Of a stretch of DNA of 64,000 nucleotides, positions 26,022-34,843 are shown piece by piece. The notes under the pieces were generated by a model. The model did no database searches. It was not told where the DNA came from and was given only the letters and a program-made list of their open reading frames with translations. This DNA is from Chitinophaga alhagiae (GTDB taxonomy: Bacteria; Bacteroidota; Bacteroidia; Chitinophagales; Chitinophagaceae). Each line of letters starts with the position of its first letter. The stretch's first letter is position 1. The translations under genes were made by a program, and so were the position numbers. The stretch is from positions 186,001 through 250,000 of the forward strand of contig NZ_QXMH01000003.1 of the NCBI RefSeq assembly GCF_003568665.1, written 5' to 3'.

Positions 26022-26233
26022 TGGGGAGTATTTTGCGAAACGGTTGCACTATGCCTTCTGGTGAGTACACTACTTCCTTGGTGTGTTGCCATTTTTTGCA
26101 TTGAACTAGATCAGGCTTTCCCATGTAATCCACTAAGAACACATAACACAAAAATGCTATTCAATTATATCCAAAGGATGCATAACTTTAATCACTTCCA
26201 AGAAAGTTGACCCCCATATATCTTGGACCCTTT

Positions 26234-26241
26234 TATTTTTG
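26234..26241 (+). promoter_or_regulatory. -7 box of the metallopeptidase-like lipoprotein gene
   Basis: TATTTTTG fits TAnnTTTG and lies 34 bases before the chosen ATG at 26276, which supports that start over the longer open frame beginning at 26207. The rest of the 26022-26275 gap is AT-rich and holds nothing else I recognise. Confidence 0.5.
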
Positions 26242-26275
26242 CAATTCAATATTGTCAGTTACCCAATTAATGTTT

Positions 26276-28270
26276 ATGAAAAATCCTTATCTCGTATTCT
26301 CAATCCTGCTATTTTTTTGCATCACCGGTTGTAAAAGAGAATCCCAATCCCCGTCAAACGAAGCCCGTCAGGCAGATTCACCTCGGACTATGACCATTCT
26401 TGGCAAGAAAAGGCAAAATCCGTATACCGTGCAGGTTGTCTCTCAGGCCCTGGGAAATCTCCTTCACCAGCAATCAGGGAAAAGCGGCGATGCCACTGTT
26501 GGTCTGATGAATATGCAGCCAACACATGAATATTACCGGTTTAAACCGGCCAATGTTGGAGAACTGATGGATTTGGAAGAAACCGGATTTGATCTGTGGG
26601 ACTTCCCATTGGACACAGATGTTGAATATTTGGGAGATTATTATCATGACCCTACCGTACCTGCGGACCAAATAACGTGGATGTATACCTGCATTCCTAT
26701 CGGTGTCAGCTTTCCTGCAAGTATTCAGCACGAAAAAATAGCCGATCTTTTTCTGTTTGATGAGGATTCCGGCGACGAGTGGGATTGGGACCCGTGGGAT
26801 CCTACAGAATGTATTGAGTGTCCTGATCCTACCGAAGATTGCTGGGATCCCTGGGGGCGGCCTACCTGTGGCACTATGGCGCGGCGAAGCCCAAAAGGTA
26901 AATCCGGAGACGAGCAGCTTCGAACTGTGGGCATCACCAAAGAGGCGTTATATGATGAGGTGATGCGCCTAACCGGTAATGAAGATGAAATGATCCATCC
27001 AAACCAATTGGGCAAACAAATAGACGCCCCTGTGGCGCCCGCACGCCGATATCGTCCTGCAGGACGCATAACTGTAACTGATACAGACAATCAGACTACC
27101 ACTACAGTTGGTGTGCAAGGCTTACTGGTCAAGAGCCGGCGCTGGTTTAAGCTCGATCATACGTATACAAATGCAACCGGCAATTTTTCCATCGGTAAAC
27201 AATATAGAAAAGCAGCTGTTATCATTACTAAGTTCAAGAACAATAACGTTACCGTTCGCGGTGTGAGCCCGGATTTTGCAACTTTTATCAGGCCCTGGGA
27301 AACAGTATTTCCGATAAAAAAGAATATCGGGAAGTTCACCGGTACATCCATGGAAAATCTGACGTATAATTTCCCTTACAATCCCAGCAGAACAAGTAAT
27401 GAAGCAATGTGTTTCGCAGCGGCAACCACCCTCAATGCGGTTGCGGAGGCTAGGCAATTCAATACGCAACTGGGGATTGCGCAAGTGCCTACCCAAATGT
27501 GCATTTGGATCTCAAACCGTTTTGGCGGCGAGGCTTCGGCTACGGCTATGATGGCCAGGCAGATCCATGGCAACTTTATGCCGCCAAACAGTGATGCGGC
27601 AACGATGGTCAATAGCGATGTACTTAATTTTATTGGGAATGTCACGCACAAGGGTATCATTACCCAGATAATGGCACGTAATTCTCCTGATATTAGCTTG
27701 AAATACGGCATGCACATAGACGCAGAGCAGACTCGCTTTACGGCAGAAATCAGCAATGATGCATTGCATGAGCTCTCCCACGCTTCGCATATGGCGCAGG
27801 TAGGCGGGCTTTATTGGAAAGACAGGGTACACAATGCATATGCTGCGAACTTTATTGCGCATGGAGATGCTTATGGGGAAAAAGGTAATACCCGGGAAGG
27901 TATTGTTGCTGTTGTGGAAGCATGGGGCTATTTTATGGGCAGCACCTTAAACCGGTTGAAATATTTCACAGATAATCCTGTCATAGCGCAGAATGAACTG
28001 GATAGACTGGAAAACCAACGGCCCCTTGCCAATCCAACTAGTCATTTTAACTGGATTCCGTATGGTATGCTGCATGATATGACGGATAATGGAGAACCGT
28101 TATTCACCGGTGTAACGGACCAGGTGAACACTTACACCATACCGCAGATTTTTAGTGGCTACCGCAACAATGTACTGGATGTACAGGGGTTGAAAAACGA
28201 GATCCTCTCAAGAAATGGTAACCAACAGGCCGCTGAACTCAATACACTTGTTACTAGTTATTTTTGGTAA
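26276..28270 (+). CDS. Putative HExxH zinc metallopeptidase lipoprotein
   Basis: A 664-residue lipoprotein (signal MKNPYLVFSILLFFCITGC, lipobox Cys 19). In order: a charged N-terminal domain; a Trp/Asp/Pro/Cys-rich stretch at about 26755-26870 (DEWDWDPWDPTE, CIECPDPTED, CWDPWGRPTC); a carboxypeptidase-regulatory-like beta domain (VGVQGLLVKSRRWFKL, TNATGNFSIGKQY); and a C-terminal domain with ALHELSHASHMAQVGGLYW, where HELSH (His498 and His502) would bind zinc. A Glu in VVEAWGYFMG, about 60 residues later, could be the third ligand as in gluzincins. The upstream ATG in the same frame at 26207 would put the -7 box inside the gene. Activity is inferred from the motif alone. Codon use is AT-richer than in neighbouring genes. 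Confidence 0.7.
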   Translation: MKNPYLVFSILLFFCITGCKRESQSPSNEARQADSPRTMTILGKKRQNPYTVQVVSQALGNLLHQQSGKSGDATVGLMNMQPTHEYYRFKPANVGELMDLEETGFDLWDFPLDTDVEYLGDYYHDPTVPADQITWMYTCIPIGVSFPASIQHEKIADLFLFDEDSGDEWDWDPWDPTECIECPDPTEDCWDPWGRPTCGTMARRSPKGKSGDEQLRTVGITKEALYDEVMRLTGNEDEMIHPNQLGKQIDAPVAPARRYRPAGRITVTDTDNQTTTTVGVQGLLVKSRRWFKLDHTYTNATGNFSIGKQYRKAAVIITKFKNNNVTVRGVSPDFATFIRPWETVFPIKKNIGKFTGTSMENLTYNFPYNPSRTSNEAMCFAAATTLNAVAEARQFNTQLGIAQVPTQMCIWISNRFGGEASATAMMARQIHGNFMPPNSDAATMVNSDVLNFIGNVTHKGIITQIMARNSPDISLKYGMHIDAEQTRFTAEISNDALHELSHASHMAQVGGLYWKDRVHNAYAANFIAHGDAYGEKGNTREGIVAVVEAWGYFMGSTLNRLKYFTDNPVIAQNELDRLENQRPLANPTSHFNWIPYGMLHDMTDNGEPLFTGVTDQVNTYTIPQIFSGYRNNVLDVQGLKNEILSRNGNQQAAELNTLVTSYFW

Positions 28271-28289
28271 GACGACTTGAAGCATCACG

Positions 28290-28982
28290 ATGAAACCGAA
28301 GAAATATAAATACTTAACTGTTCTTTTTATTGCCATAGCGCTCATTTCTGCCTGTGGAGAAAAAGAGCCCGACTATGTAAATATTTGGCTGCATTTTGAA
28401 GCCAAACTCAAAGTATATCCAACAAAGGATACAATCAATATTGGTGACACAATATGGATAGAAGCCAACATCCCTGATACACTGTTAGAGATCACCAGGA
28501 AACAATATTATAAAATTGATAGAAAGTATCTGTCAGGACTTCTTTCTTTTCAACGATTGGTAAATCCGGCAACTGGCCTGGCCATGCAAGATGGTGTTGC
28601 AGATACTTATGGTTCTGAGGCTGTGTTAGGCACATTGGGAAAAGTATCTTCTTCATTTATCAGATATAATTTTGAGACAGATGATGCATTAGGCCGGTTC
28701 AAGTTCGCTTTCATACCGAAGGTGACAGGTGTGCATCACATATCTACGCTAACCGACAGCCCCGGAACATACGGAACCTTGCAGTCTCACATTGAGCTGG
28801 GCTTGAATGCAGAAGGCAAAAAGCAAGTTGCCAGGATTGAAAGAATATATTTCCGTTTTAACGAGGCCGGATCAGGATACCACATTTTCAAGCAACATTG
28901 CTACGCGGTCAGTGAAAAGACCGATCACCATTCTGCAACATACATTGAACGGGATGGCGCTTACACATTTGTTGTAAAGTGA
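28290..28982 (+). CDS. Lipoprotein of unknown function, partner of the metallopeptidase-like gene
   Basis: A 230-residue lipoprotein (signal MKPKKYKYLTVLFIAIALIS, lipobox ISAC). I do not recognise the family. The mature part looks beta-rich, with YPTKDTINIGDTIWIEANIP near the start, an arrangement seen in Bacteroidota surface proteins with immunoglobulin-like folds. It begins 19 bp after the metallopeptidase-like gene and shares its low GC content, so the two were probably acquired and are expressed together. It has few cysteines and no catalytic motif that I can see. Confidence 0.75.
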   Translation: MKPKKYKYLTVLFIAIALISACGEKEPDYVNIWLHFEAKLKVYPTKDTINIGDTIWIEANIPDTLLEITRKQYYKIDRKYLSGLLSFQRLVNPATGLAMQDGVADTYGSEAVLGTLGKVSSSFIRYNFETDDALGRFKFAFIPKVTGVHHISTLTDSPGTYGTLQSHIELGLNAEGKKQVARIERIYFRFNEAGSGYHIFKQHCYAVSEKTDHHSATYIERDGAYTFVVK

Positions 28983-29039
28983 GTGAAAGAACAGTTTGTT
29001 CAGCGGTAAATGCGGAGCTGTTTTCATTTCAGTGGCCGC

Positions 29040-30062
29040 TCACCTCACCTCCCGCAACACCACCCCATCCGCCGCCACATTCAACCGGTGCATGGCCCCG
29101 CACTTCAGCGCATAATTATTCCGCTGGTGCCCCACCGGGAAATTGAAACATACCGGGTAAGAAAAATCCTTCACCCGCCGCAGCACCATGTCATTCACTG
29201 TTTGCCCGAACTCTTCTCCGGGATCATCCGGTTTGATGCGGTTAAACCCGCCAATGATGAGCCCCGCCAGGTTGTCGAATTTGCGGGAGCGCTGCAGGTT
29301 GCCCAGCATGCGGTCAAGGCTGTAGAGATATTCTCCGGCGTCTTCCAGGAACAATATCTTGCCGATGGTGTCAATTTCAGAATTGGTGCCGGATATGCTT
29401 TGTACCATGGCCAGGTTGCCGCCTATGAGCATGCCGCTGGCCGCGCCGGCGCGGTTGCTGCTTTCCGGCGGTGCGGTGTATTGCATGGGCATGCCGGTCA
29501 GGGCCTGGCGGATGGAGAGAATGGTATCCTGCACTTCCTTGTCTGCCTGCGCCAGGTTATCCGGGAAGCTGTTGCACATTTTGGAATGCAGGGTGGCTAT
29601 CCCGAAGTGCCGGTTAATATGGCAATGCAGCACGGTAACATCACTGAAGCCGATCACCCATTTGGGCCGCTCGCGGAATTTGCTGAAATCCAGCTGGTCA
29701 ACAATACGTGCGCAGCCGTAGCCGCCGCGGGCGCACATAATGGCCTGTATGCCCGGGTTGTTCAGCATGGCCTGCAGGTCTTGCAGCCGCTCCGCGTCCG
29801 TGCCGCCAAAGGTATGGTCTCTCTTGCCTACCGTAGTGCCAACAGCGATTTTGAATCCCCAGCTCTCCATGGTGCGTACGGCGGGCAGTATTTCTTCCGC
29901 GGTGATGTACCCGGCGGGGCAGGTGATGCCGATGGTATCTCCGGGTTTTAAATAGGGCGGCATGGAAGGCGTGATGGGGGGAGCGGCCCTGGTGAAGCGG
30001 TTGAGCAGCGGTATGCTCATGCTGGTACCTACCAGTGCAGACAGGAAATGTTTGCGGTTCAT
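29040..30062 (-). CDS. LD-carboxypeptidase, peptidase family S66
   Basis: A 340-residue exported peptidase that removes the terminal D-Ala from murein tetrapeptides. The start at 30062 gives MNRKHFLSALVGTSMSIPLL, a secretion signal with a Tat-like NRK start; the open frame runs 20 codons further, to 30122, without family similarity. S66 triad: Ser140 in WVIGFSDVTVLH, Glu240 in ILFLEDAGEYLYSLD and His312 in NFPVGHQRNNY. The nucleophile motif GFSD and the CARGGYGCARI segment are typical. Convergent to the lipoprotein at 28290 and divergent from the DUF1080 gene. Confidence 0.93.
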   Translation of the reverse strand: MNRKHFLSALVGTSMSIPLLNRFTRAAPPITPSMPPYLKPGDTIGITCPAGYITAEEILPAVRTMESWGFKIAVGTTVGKRDHTFGGTDAERLQDLQAMLNNPGIQAIMCARGGYGCARIVDQLDFSKFRERPKWVIGFSDVTVLHCHINRHFGIATLHSKMCNSFPDNLAQADKEVQDTILSIRQALTGMPMQYTAPPESSNRAGAASGMLIGGNLAMVQSISGTNSEIDTIGKILFLEDAGEYLYSLDRMLGNLQRSRKFDNLAGLIIGGFNRIKPDDPGEEFGQTVNDMVLRRVKDFSYPVCFNFPVGHQRNNYALKCGAMHRLNVAADGVVLREVR

Positions 30063-30085
30063 ACGGTTAATGTAATCAATATTTG

Positions 30086-30137
30086 CAAAAATGCCAGCTT
30101 TCCGGCCTTGCCCAACCCCCAAATAAACCTTACCTTG
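30086..30137. promoter_or_regulatory. Overlapping divergent promoters (S66 peptidase / DUF1080)
   Basis: Minus strand: TTG (30115-30113), 19-bp spacer, -7-like CATTTTTG (30093-30086), 23 bases before the peptidase ATG. Plus strand: TTG (30108-30110), 20-bp spacer, TACCTTG (30131-30137), 25 bases before the DUF1080 ATG. The two -33 boxes almost overlap, so the genes may be co-regulated or compete. Confidence 0.5.
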
Positions 30138-30162
30138 TCCCTTCAGCTACAATTGAATAACT

Positions 30163-31134
30163 ATGCTTAAAAAATTTCTCGTATCTGGCATCAGCTGCCT
30201 TTTAATATCCACCGCCATGTTGCCCGTGAACGCCGCACCCCATGAACCTGCAGCACAGCAGGCGCAAGACCAGAAGGCCCTCATTGGCCGCTGGGACATT
30301 ACTGTAGATGAGAACGGCAAGCCCGCGCCGTCCTGGCTGGAAGTGAAGCTCTCCGGCACCCGTACGCTGGTGGGCTACTTTGTAGGTACTTCCGGCAGCG
30401 CCCGGCCCGTGGCCAAAGTGAACTTCAACAACGGCAAGTTCAGCTTCACCATTCCCCCGCAGTGGGAAGGCGGTGACCAGGATTTTGTTATTGAAGGCGA
30501 ACTGGCGGGAGAAGGCATACAAGGTACCATTACCACCAGCGAAGGCAAGCAATTCAGCTATAAAGGCGTAAAAGCGCCTTACCTGAAACGCGCCGCCGCG
30601 CCGGCATGGGGCAAATCCATTAATCTCTTCAACGGGAAAGACCTTACCGGCTGGAAGGCCGTAGGCGCTGCCAACCAGTGGGAAGTGCGCAACGGCATTC
30701 TCACCAGTCCCAAATCAGGCGCTAACCTGATCTCCGAGCAGCAGTTCACAGACTTTAAACTGACCGTTGAGTTCCGTTATAAAAAAGGCAGCAACAGCGG
30801 CGTATACCTGAGAGGCCGCTACGAAGTGCAGATCGAAGACAGCCCGAAAGACGCGCATCCCAACAGCGTACTGTACAGCGGCGTATACGGCTTCCTGGCC
30901 CCGTCAGAGATCAATGCGCTGGGCCCTGACCAGTGGCAGCGGTACGATATTACGCTGGTAGGCCGCATGGTGACCATCGTAGCCAACGGCAAAACCGTGA
31001 TCAGCAACCAGGAGATCCCCGGCATTACCGGCGGAGCGCTGAACAGCAATGAAGGCGAGCCCGGCCCTATCTACATCCAGGGAGACCATGGGCCCATTGA
31101 GTTCCGGAAAATAGTGATCACACCGGCTAAATAA
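30163..31134 (+). CDS. Secreted DUF1080 (3-keto-disaccharide hydrolase-like) protein
   Basis: A 323-residue exported protein. Signal peptide to VNAAPHE (about residue 26). The N-terminal beta domain at about 38-140 is lipocalin-like: GRWDITVDENGKPAPSWLEV then GTRTLVGYFVGTSGSARPVA. The C-terminal DUF1080 domain (about 148-323) is a concanavalin-like jelly roll: SINLFNGKDLTGWKAVGA, EFRYKKGSNSGVYLRGRYEV and PIYIQGDHGPIEFRKIVI. Family members act on 3-keto glycosides or bind glycans. Single gene followed by a strong terminator. Confidence 0.9.
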   Translation: MLKKFLVSGISCLLISTAMLPVNAAPHEPAAQQAQDQKALIGRWDITVDENGKPAPSWLEVKLSGTRTLVGYFVGTSGSARPVAKVNFNNGKFSFTIPPQWEGGDQDFVIEGELAGEGIQGTITTSEGKQFSYKGVKAPYLKRAAAPAWGKSINLFNGKDLTGWKAVGAANQWEVRNGILTSPKSGANLISEQQFTDFKLTVEFRYKKGSNSGVYLRGRYEVQIEDSPKDAHPNSVLYSGVYGFLAPSEINALGPDQWQRYDITLVGRMVTIVANGKTVISNQEIPGITGGALNSNEGEPGPIYIQGDHGPIEFRKIVITPAK

Positions 31135-31157
31135 GCCGCGTACAAATAATTCCCGGC

Positions 31158-31184
31158 AAGGCCGGCCCCATCCGGGCCGGCCTT
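31158..31184 (+). terminator. Intrinsic terminator after the DUF1080 gene
   Basis: An 11-bp perfect stem (AAGGCCGGCCC/GGGCCGGCCTT) with a 5-base loop, followed by TTCTTT. It lies 23 bp after the stop codon. Confidence 0.88.
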
Positions 31185-31229
31185 TTCTTTGAACACGCCT
31201 GCAGGTTGGCAAAGGTGCCAGCCGTATTT

Positions 31230-31643
31230 TCATAGTTGTACAGGCGCATCGTTCCCCCACTGAAAACAAAGCTGGTACCCGTCAGGGTCATAGCCATACA
31301 TTTGTTTCATGCCGTAGGGCGCTACTTTCGGCGGGGTCAGGTTCAAACCTTTGGCCGTCAGCTCCCGGTAAGCGGCATCCACATCCGGGCAGCCAAAGTA
31401 AAGGGTCACATCGCCATGCGCGCGCTCACGGGCATAGTCTGGCTTTGGGGGGCGGCGGGCCGCTTCATACGCGGTGTTCAGCATCAGGTCTATATTGTTC
31501 CACTTCAGCCATACCCAGTCTGGCGGGGCGCCGGCTTCCCCGGCGCTTTGGTGTACCTTGAATGACAGTATCTCACAGTAGAATTGCAGGGAGGTATTCA
31601 TGTCAAATACCTGCAGCAGCGGGCACATGCCTTGAATTTCCAT
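31230..31643 (-). CDS. VOC-family (glyoxalase/bleomycin-resistance-like) protein
   Basis: A 137-residue cytoplasmic protein with the paired beta-alpha-beta-beta-beta modules of the vicinal oxygen chelate fold: CPLLQVFDMNTSLQFYCEIL (module 1), then WVWLKWNNIDLMLNTAYE, and DVTLYFGCPDVDAAYRELTA (module 2) ending YGYDPDGYQLCFQWG. The pattern suits the bleomycin-resistance/lactoylglutathione-lyase subgroup. The frame reaches a TTG at 31664, but the ATG at 31643 is used. It stands alone behind the terminator of the PhnA-like gene. Confidence 0.87.
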   Translation of the reverse strand: MEIQGMCPLLQVFDMNTSLQFYCEILSFKVHQSAGEAGAPPDWVWLKWNNIDLMLNTAYEAARRPPKPDYARERAHGDVTLYFGCPDVDAAYRELTAKGLNLTPPKVAPYGMKQMYGYDPDGYQLCFQWGNDAPVQL

Positions 31644-31676
31644 ATTGGGGCGATTTTTATCCAATCTACAAAAAAA

Positions 31677-31700
31677 AGCCCGCCGGCAGAGCGGCGGGCT
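31677..31700 (-). terminator. Intrinsic terminator of the PhnA-like gene
   Basis: A 9-bp perfect stem (AGCCCGCCG/CGGCGGGCT, loop of 6) with a run of T on the minus-strand 3' side. It lies just past the end of the minus-strand gene at 31722. Confidence 0.88.
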
Positions 31701-31721
31701 ATCAGGGGAAAGCAGTTATTG

Positions 31722-32300
31722 TCAGTTCTGTTTACGCACGTATTTGGTCAGGATAACGATCAGTTGCCCTTCTATGCGCCCTTCTATCTGTTCGGTATTA
31801 TCGGGCACCAGCCTGATATTTCTCACTACGGTGCCCAATTTGGCGTTCAGCGTGGAGCCTTTTACGTCCAGCGACTTGATGAGCACTACCGTATCTCCGT
31901 TCTGCAGCAGGTGGCCGTTGCTATCTTTATGCAGGTCTACCGAGCCGTCGCTCTCATGGTCTCCGGTGGCTTTGGCCCAGGCCAGCGTATCGTCTGCCAG
32001 GTACATCATGTCAAGGCTTTCCATGGCCCAGCTCTCGTTCCGCAGGCGGTTGAGCATGCGCCAGGCTACTACCTGTACAGCGGGCACTTCGCTCCACATG
32101 GCTTCCGTAAGGCAGCGCCAGTGCGCGCTATCCAGCTCTTCTTTTTTGTTGATCTGTGCCAGGCACTTGTCACAGAGGAGGATGTGGCTATCCGCATAGC
32201 CGTTAGACGGCGGTACGTCATACGCTTTCAATGCTCCGCCCGCCTTGCATAGTTCACATTGGTTGCCGCTTCTTTGCTGCAGTTGCTCTTCGAGTTTCAT
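31722..32300 (-). CDS. PhnA-like zinc-ribbon protein
   Basis: A 192-residue cytoplasmic protein of the PhnA/YjdM family. The N-terminal ribbon has four Cys (CELCKAGGALKAYDVPP, then LLCDKCLAQI). The middle helical part is WRCLTEAMWSEVPAVQVVAW and the C-terminal PhnA beta barrel is LQNGDTVVLIKSLDVKGSTL then KLGTVVRNIRLVPDNTEQIE. Despite the name, the family is not essential for phosphonate use and its role is unclear. It is monocistronic, with a near-perfect promoter upstream and a terminator downstream. Confidence 0.93.
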   Translation of the reverse strand: MKLEEQLQQRSGNQCELCKAGGALKAYDVPPSNGYADSHILLCDKCLAQINKKEELDSAHWRCLTEAMWSEVPAVQVVAWRMLNRLRNESWAMESLDMMYLADDTLAWAKATGDHESDGSVDLHKDSNGHLLQNGDTVVLIKSLDVKGSTLNAKLGTVVRNIRLVPDNTEQIEGRIEGQLIVILTKYVRKQN

Positions 32301-32321
32301 ACAATCTTTTTAGAACGCCGG

Positions 32322-32352
32322 CAAAGGTAAGCATTTCAGCCGGCGGATCAAA
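32322..32352 (-). promoter_or_regulatory. Complete Bacteroidota-type promoter of the PhnA-like gene
   Basis: On the minus strand: -33 box TTTG (32352-32349), exactly 19 bp of spacer, -7 box TACCTTTG (32329-32322), then 21 bases to the ATG at 32300. This is the best match to the TTTG-N19-TAnnTTTG consensus in the window and helps to place the organism in Bacteroidota. Confidence 0.8.
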
Positions 32353-32529
32353 AAAGGGCCGCCGTTTAACAGCAGCTACTGGTCATGGTCGGCTGCACCA
32401 AGATCTGTCCTTCATAAAAGGCCGGGCAATAAAATACCGCCCCTGCACGCGGGAACGATGCATTGGACCGCCGCACAAATCAGTATATTCGTAACACGGA
32501 AAACCTCCCGTCATTCACATCAAGACCGT

Positions 32530-34290
32530 ATGAAAACACTCTGGAAGTACCTTCGTCCACACCGGCGCCTCGTTATCTACGCCTTGCTGCTGGCCGGCGC
32601 CGCGCAATTGCTCAACCTGGTAGACCCGCTTATTTTCGGGAAGATCGTGGATGACTATGCCGCCAACCCACAGGGCCTGTCTGAAAAAGAGCTGGTGCAA
32701 AACGTGCTGTACTGGCTGGGCATAGCCGTGGGCGTGGCGCTGCTCTCCCGCGGCTTCAAGTCCTGGCAGGAATACATTACCCGCAAAACCGTGGCGCAGT
32801 TCGGCATGCAGATCTTTAACGACGGGCTGAAACAAACGCTGCGCCTTTCTTTCCAGGAGTTTGAAGAGAACCGCAGCGGCACTACCCTCTCCGTACTGCA
32901 GAAAGTAAAAACGGACGCGGAGCGGTTTGTCAATTCCTTCATCAACGTATTGTTCTCTTCCCTGGTGGGCACGGGCTTCCTGTTATGGTACAGCATCAAC
33001 AAGAACTGGCTGCTCATACCGGTGTTCTTTGTAGGCGTGGTAGTGCTCGGCTCCCTGACCGGCCTGCTTTCCCGCAGGATCAAGACCGTACAGCGCAGCA
33101 TCAACCGGCAAACTGACGCACAGGCCGGCGTTATTACGGAAAGCCTGCGTAATATAGAACTGGTCAAAAGCCTGGGCCTCACCTTCCCGGAAATAAGGCG
33201 GCTCAACAAACAGACGCAGGAAATATTTGAGCTGGAAATGTACAAGGCAAAAAAGGTAAGCACGCTGTCTTTTTTACAGGGCGCCACGCTGAACCTGCTG
33301 AAACAGTCCATCCTCTTCATCCTGCTCTGGCTCATTTTCAGGCAGGTGCTCAGCACGGGCGAGCTGATTGCCATGCAGTTCATTTCCACCGCCATTTTTG
33401 TGCCCCTGCAAGACCTTGGCAACATGATACTGCAATACCGGGAAGTAGACGCCTCCATCAAAAACTTTGACCGGCTGATGCAGAAACCTGTTGAACAGCG
33501 TCCGGAAAACCCGGTGGAAATAGGCCCGCTGGAAAGCCTGCGGTTCGAGGATGTGGTGTTCCGCCACAAAACCGCCGGCTACAACGCCATAGACGGCATT
33601 TCATTTTCCGTGGAGAAAGGGCAGACCATTGCCTTTGTAGGCCCCTCCGGCTCCGGCAAGTCTACCCTGGTAAAGCTGCTGGTAGGTTTGTACGCGCCGG
33701 TGGAAGGGGCTATTTATTTCAATGATGTAAGGTCCGCCACCATCCGCTACAACCCGTTGCGGCGGCAGATCGGTTTTGTAACGCAAGATACGCAGCTCTA
33801 CGCGGGCACCATCAAACAGAACATGCTGTTCGTCAACCCCGCCGCCACAGACGCGGAGATAACAGAAGCGCTGCACAAGGCCTCCGCTTCCGCCCTTATT
33901 GCCCGCGCGCAGCATGGCGTTAACACCGTGCTGGGCGAAAGCGGCATGAAACTCTCCGGCGGGGAAAAACAAAGGATCTCCATTGCCCGCGCGCTGCTGC
34001 GGCAGCCGCGGCTGCTCATCTTCGATGAGGCCACCTCCGCGCTGGACTCCCTTACGGAAGAAGACATTACCCGCACCATCCGCGATATTTCGGCCAGCCG
34101 CGGGCAAATGACCATACTCATTGCGCACCGCCTCTCCACTATCATGCATGCGGACGTGATCTACGTGCTGGAAAAGGGCAAAATTGCCGAGACCGGCTCG
34201 CATGACGACCTGCTGCGGCAAAAGGGATTATATTATGCCATGTGGCGCCAGCAGGTGGGGGAACGGCGGGAAATGCGCGCGCAGGTATAA
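32530..34290 (+). CDS. ABC exporter, fused permease and ATPase (half-transporter)
   Basis: Inner-membrane exporter of 586 residues that works as a homodimer or with an unseen partner. The type I exporter transmembrane domain (six helices, about 15-315) starts at LVIYALLLAGAAQLLNLVDP. The nucleotide-binding domain has Walker A FVGPSGSGKSTLVKLL, Q-loop FVTQDTQLYAG, signature LSGGEKQRISIARAL, Walker B LLIFDEATSALDS and switch His IAHRLSTIMH. The open frame reaches 32458, but the first 24 codons are unlike the family, so ATG 32530 is used. Substrate unknown. A small secreted YCII-like gene follows after 28 bp. Confidence 0.93.
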   Translation: MKTLWKYLRPHRRLVIYALLLAGAAQLLNLVDPLIFGKIVDDYAANPQGLSEKELVQNVLYWLGIAVGVALLSRGFKSWQEYITRKTVAQFGMQIFNDGLKQTLRLSFQEFEENRSGTTLSVLQKVKTDAERFVNSFINVLFSSLVGTGFLLWYSINKNWLLIPVFFVGVVVLGSLTGLLSRRIKTVQRSINRQTDAQAGVITESLRNIELVKSLGLTFPEIRRLNKQTQEIFELEMYKAKKVSTLSFLQGATLNLLKQSILFILLWLIFRQVLSTGELIAMQFISTAIFVPLQDLGNMILQYREVDASIKNFDRLMQKPVEQRPENPVEIGPLESLRFEDVVFRHKTAGYNAIDGISFSVEKGQTIAFVGPSGSGKSTLVKLLVGLYAPVEGAIYFNDVRSATIRYNPLRRQIGFVTQDTQLYAGTIKQNMLFVNPAATDAEITEALHKASASALIARAQHGVNTVLGESGMKLSGGEKQRISIARALLRQPRLLIFDEATSALDSLTEEDITRTIRDISASRGQMTILIAHRLSTIMHADVIYVLEKGKIAETGSHDDLLRQKGLYYAMWRQQVGERREMRAQV

Positions 34291-34318
34291 AAAATCTTAC
34301 CTTACAAAAAAAACGGGT

Positions 34319-34774
34319 ATGCGCAAACTGTTCACACTGCTCCTGCTGCTGGGCTGCGCCTGCGCCCATGCACAAAAAGACAATCCGCAATACAACAAGG
34401 CCCTTGCAGACTCCCTGGGCGCGGATGATTACGGCATGAAAATGTACGTGCTGGTGATGCTGAAAACCGGCGCCAATACCACTGCCGATAAAAAAGCAAT
34501 TGACAGCCTTTTCCGCGGCCATATGGCCAACATCAACCGGCTGGTGAAGAACGGCAAGCTGGTGGTGGCCGGCCCCCTGGGGAAAAACGATAAAACGTAC
34601 CGCGGCATCTTCATCCTCAACGCCGCAACGCTGAACGAAGCCCAGGCCCTGCTGCAGACAGACCCGGCCGTTCAAAGCGGGCTGCTGGATGCTGAAATGT
34701 ACGAGTGGTACGGCTCCGCGGCGCTGCCTGTTTACCTGCCGTATGCGGAAAAGGTAGGCAAGAAGGTATTCTGA
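34319..34774 (+). CDS. Secreted YCII-domain protein
   Basis: A 151-residue exported protein. Signal peptide MRKLFTLLLLLGCACAHA, then a YCII-like domain: MKMYVLVMLKTGANTTADKK, SLFRGHMANINRLVKNGKLV, VAGPLGKNDKTYRGIFILNA, TLNEAQALLQTDPAVQSGLL and AEMYEWYGSAALP. YCII proteins are usually cytoplasmic, so the signal peptide makes this a periplasmic variant; such forms occur in Bacteroidota. It starts 28 bp after the ABC exporter gene and is probably co-transcribed. Role unknown. Confidence 0.85.
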   Translation: MRKLFTLLLLLGCACAHAQKDNPQYNKALADSLGADDYGMKMYVLVMLKTGANTTADKKAIDSLFRGHMANINRLVKNGKLVVAGPLGKNDKTYRGIFILNAATLNEAQALLQTDPAVQSGLLDAEMYEWYGSAALPVYLPYAEKVGKKVF

Positions 34775-34843
34775 ATTGTTCGCGGCAACAACAAAGGGAA
34801 AACGGCATACGCTATTCTCCCCTCAACACTCAACTCATCCCGC

